This document shows positions 4,247-5,824 of a stretch of 5,824 nucleotides of DNA, piece after piece. Positions within the stretch are counted from its first letter, which is position 1. The number at the start of each line of letters is the position of its first letter. The notes under the pieces were generated by a model. It worked only from the letters and a program-made list of their open reading frames with translations, did not search any database and had not been told where the DNA came from. Both the position numbers and the translations under genes were made by a program. The DNA is from Streptomyces lilacinus (GTDB taxonomy: Bacteria > Actinomycetota > Actinomycetes > Streptomycetales > Streptomycetaceae): positions 10,684-16,507 of the forward strand of contig KL569510.1 of NCBI GenBank assembly GCA_000715685.1, read 5' to 3'.

Positions 4247-4275
4247 CGTACGCCCCCTTGCGTACGACCCCCTTC
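4247..4275 (+). repeat. Tandem imperfect repeat CGTACG(A)CCCCCTT in the helicase leader
   Basis: Two adjacent units, CGTACGCCCCCTTG (4247-4260) and CGTACGACCCCCTTC (4261-4275), differ by one inserted A and the last base. They end about 37 nt before the start codon. The pyrimidine-rich runs should be single-stranded and could be a protein or RNA binding site. CGTACG also appears at 4132-4137. Confidence 0.5.
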
Positions 4276-4312
4276 GCCGCCTCGCGCCGCGTCTCACAGA
4301 AGAGGCAAGATT

Positions 4313-5824
4313 CTGTCCACTTTCCGCGAACTCGGGATTCTGTCCGAAACCGCCGAGGCCCTCGAGGCCGTCGGCATCGTCAATCCGTTCCCCATCCAGG
4401 AGATGACGCTCCCGGTCGCCCTCTCCGGCTCCGACGTCATCGGCCAGGCCAAGACCGGTACCGGCAAGACGCTGGGCTTCGGCCTCCCCCTGCTGGAGCG
4501 CGTCGTCGTCCCCGCCGACGTCGAGGCCGGGCGCGCCAAGCCCGAGCAGCTCACCGACGCCCCGCAGGCGCTCGTGGTCGTCCCGACCCGTGAGCTGTGC
4601 CAGCAGGTCACAAACGACCTCCTCACCGCCGGCAAGGTCCGCAACGTCCGCGTCCAGGCCATCTACGGCGGTCGCGCGTACGAGCCCCAGGTCGAGGCGC
4701 TCAAGAAGGGCGTCGACGTGATCGTCGGCACCCCCGGCCGCCTGCTCGACCTCGCCGGCCAGAAGAAGCTCAGCCTCGCGCACGTCAAGGCGCTCGTCCT
4801 GGACGAGGCCGACGAGATGCTCGACCTCGGCTTCCTCCCGGACGTCGAGCGCATCATCACGATGCTCCCGGTCAAGCGGCAGACCATGCTCTTCTCGGCC
4901 ACGATGCCGGGCGCGGTCATCTCGCTGGCCCGCCGCTACATGTCGCAGCCCACGCACATCCGCGCCACCTCGCCGGACGACGAGGGCCAGACGCACGCCA
5001 ACATCACGCAGCACATCTTCCGCGCCCACAACATGGACAAGCCGGAGATGGTCTCCCGCATCCTGCAGGCGGAGGGCCGCAACCGCGCGATGATCTTCTG
5101 CCGTACGAAGCGGACGGCCGCCGACATCGCCGAGCAGCTCACCCGCCGCGGCTTCGCCTCCGGCGCGGTCCACGGCGACCTCGGCCAGGGCGCCCGCGAG
5201 CAGGCGCTGCGCGCGTTCCGCAACGGCAAGGTCGACGTCCTGGTCTGCACCGACGTCGCCGCCCGCGGCATCGACGTGGACGACGTCACGCACGTCATCA
5301 ACTACCAGGCCCCCGAGGACGAGAAGACCTACCTGCACCGCATCGGCCGCACCGGCCGCGCGGGCAAGTCGGGTACGGCCGTCACGCTCGTCGACTGGGA
5401 CGACATCCCGCGCTGGAAGCTGATCAACAAGGCGCTGGACCTGCCGTTCGACGAGCCGGAGGAGACGTACTCCACGTCGCCGCACCTCTACGAGCTGCTG
5501 GGCATCCCCGCCGGTACGAAGGGCATCCTGCCGCGTTCCGAGCGGACGCTGGCCGGGCTCGCGGCCGAGGAGATCGAGGACCTCGGCGAGCCGGCCGGTC
5601 GCGGCCGCGGTCGCGACCGGGACGGCCGTCGCGGTGGCCGTGACCGCGCGGTGGAGGAGGAGCGCCCGGCGCGCACCCGCACGCCGCGCCAGCGCCGCCG
5701 TACGCGCGGCGGGGCACCGCTCGCCGCGGACGCCGCCCCGGCGGCGACCCCGGCGGTCGCCACGCCCGCCGGCGGTGACGCGCCCTCCGGCGCGCCCGAG
5801 ACCCCGGCCCGCCCCCGTCGTCGC
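4313..5824 (+). CDS. RhlE-type DEAD-box ATP-dependent RNA helicase (3' end outside the window)
   Basis: An open frame of 504 codons runs off the right edge. It is a cytoplasmic ATP-driven RNA-unwinding enzyme with every DEAD-box motif: Q motif (PFPIQ, Gln29), I AKTGTGKT 46-53, Ia PTREL 91-95, Ib TPGR 140-143, II DEAD 164-167, III SAT 195-197, IV IFCRTK 261-266, V TDVAARGID 313-321, VI HRIGRTGRAG 342-351. After residue about 427 comes an Arg/Gly/Asp-rich stretch, then an Ala/Pro/Arg-rich tail, typical RNA-binding extensions. Start: family proteins begin (M)STFRELGI, which here puts CTG at 4313 as initiator, with GAGG (4302-4305) 7 nt upstream; ATT at 4310 is another option. The frame stays open to a GTG at 4175, but that extension is basic, Pro-rich and holds the leader hairpins. 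Rv3211 (rhlE) is the positional counterpart. Confidence 0.93.
   Translation, partial: MSTFRELGILSETAEALEAVGIVNPFPIQEMTLPVALSGSDVIGQAKTGTGKTLGFGLPLLERVVVPADVEAGRAKPEQLTDAPQALVVVPTRELCQQVTNDLLTAGKVRNVRVQAIYGGRAYEPQVEALKKGVDVIVGTPGRLLDLAGQKKLSLAHVKALVLDEADEMLDLGFLPDVERIITMLPVKRQTMLFSATMPGAVISLARRYMSQPTHIRATSPDDEGQTHANITQHIFRAHNMDKPEMVSRILQAEGRNRAMIFCRTKRTAADIAEQLTRRGFASGAVHGDLGQGAREQALRAFRNGKVDVLVCTDVAARGIDVDDVTHVINYQAPEDEKTYLHRIGRTGRAGKSGTAVTLVDWDDIPRWKLINKALDLPFDEPEETYSTSPHLYELLGIPAGTKGILPRSERTLAGLAAEEIEDLGEPAGRGRGRDRDGRRGGRDRAVEEERPARTRTPRQRRRTRGGAPLAADAAPAATPAVATPAGGDAPSGAPETPARPRRR

Larger units (their letters stand above)
4003..4312 (+). promoter_or_regulatory. Long, hairpin-rich 5' leader of the DEAD-box helicase mRNA
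   Basis: About 310 nt lie between the putative transcription start and the helicase start. This stretch contains at least four stem-loops listed separately, a tandem repeat and three CGTACG hexamers (4132, 4247, 4261). A smaller stem TACGT-ACGAG-ACGTA is at 4130-4144. Known cold-shock and RNA-helicase genes in several bacteria have long structured leaders with post-transcriptional control, so a regulatory RNA role is reasonable. It does not match any riboswitch class I can recognise, and the structure is read by eye only. Confidence 0.45.

Noticed and set aside
4035..4406. 123-codon frame from ATG 4035 running through the leader into the helicase start, a possible upstream coding frame
   Set aside because: There is no ribosome binding site, the composition is Pro/Arg/Ser-rich, and it covers the hairpins and repeat. 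It looks like open frame by chance in GC-rich DNA.
3770..5485. 571-codon minus-strand open frame opposite the helicase
   Set aside because: It is a shadow frame caused by high GC at third positions. The plus strand carries an intact helicase with all motifs, and the antisense product is Val/Ala/Asp-rich without recognisable domains.
5588..5824. Repetitive CGCGGC-type 3' part of the helicase as a DNA repeat or frameshift
   Set aside because: It stays in the helicase frame and encodes the Arg/Gly-rich then Ala/Pro-rich tail usual for this family.
1..5824. CRISPR array, tRNA/rRNA gene, prophage, toxin-antitoxin or new defence system
   Set aside because: No regularly spaced repeats, RNA-gene signatures or system-type gene pairs were seen. 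The genes are ordinary chromosomal core genes.

Overview
The window is high-GC DNA with strong third-position G/C bias, GGAGG-type ribosome binding sites, GTG starts and typical actinobacterial proteins. It looks like chromosomal core sequence from Streptomyces or a close relative. No rRNA, tRNA, CRISPR array, transposase or phage gene was seen. I found no evidence of a new defence or mobile system.

Layout. Minus strand, left: the first 25 codons of a probable DUF3152-type gene (1-76), overlapping by 8 nt the end of an alpha/beta-hydrolase gene (69-1055). A divergent region of about 150 bp with a perfect 17-bp inverted repeat separates these from plus-strand genes. The plus-strand genes are a 74-residue very acidic protein (1206-1430), a TetR-family regulator with a candidate operator in its leader (1646-2284), a DUF3107 protein (2456-2683) and a small hydrophobic membrane protein (2820-3098). 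Converging on these is a minus-strand ferritin-like/MiaE-like protein (3138-3887). Diverging from it, after a leader of about 300 nt rich in hairpins, is an RhlE-type DEAD-box RNA helicase (from about 4313, running off the right edge).

The order DUF3152, TetR, DUF3107, small protein, ferritin-like (reversed), DEAD-box helicase matches, from memory, the Mycobacterium tuberculosis block Rv3207c, Rv3208, Rv3208A (TB9.4), Rv3209, Rv3210c, rhlE (Rv3211). This suggests an ancient conserved actinobacterial neighbourhood, with the hydrolase and acidic-protein genes added here.

The most important anomaly is at 2704-2722. It is an 18/19 match to the synthetic hyperactive Tn5 mosaic end used in tagmentation sequencing adapters. 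It lies between the DUF3107 gene and the membrane-protein gene, and its translation gives the known artefact peptide MCIRDR. This is almost certainly residual library adapter in the assembly, so the join at about 2700-2722 should not be trusted. Conserved gene order argues that the two sides do belong together. The most interesting biology candidates are the structured helicase leader (several stem-loops, alternative pairing arms, a tandem repeat, a likely CTG start) and the inverted repeats that look like operators.
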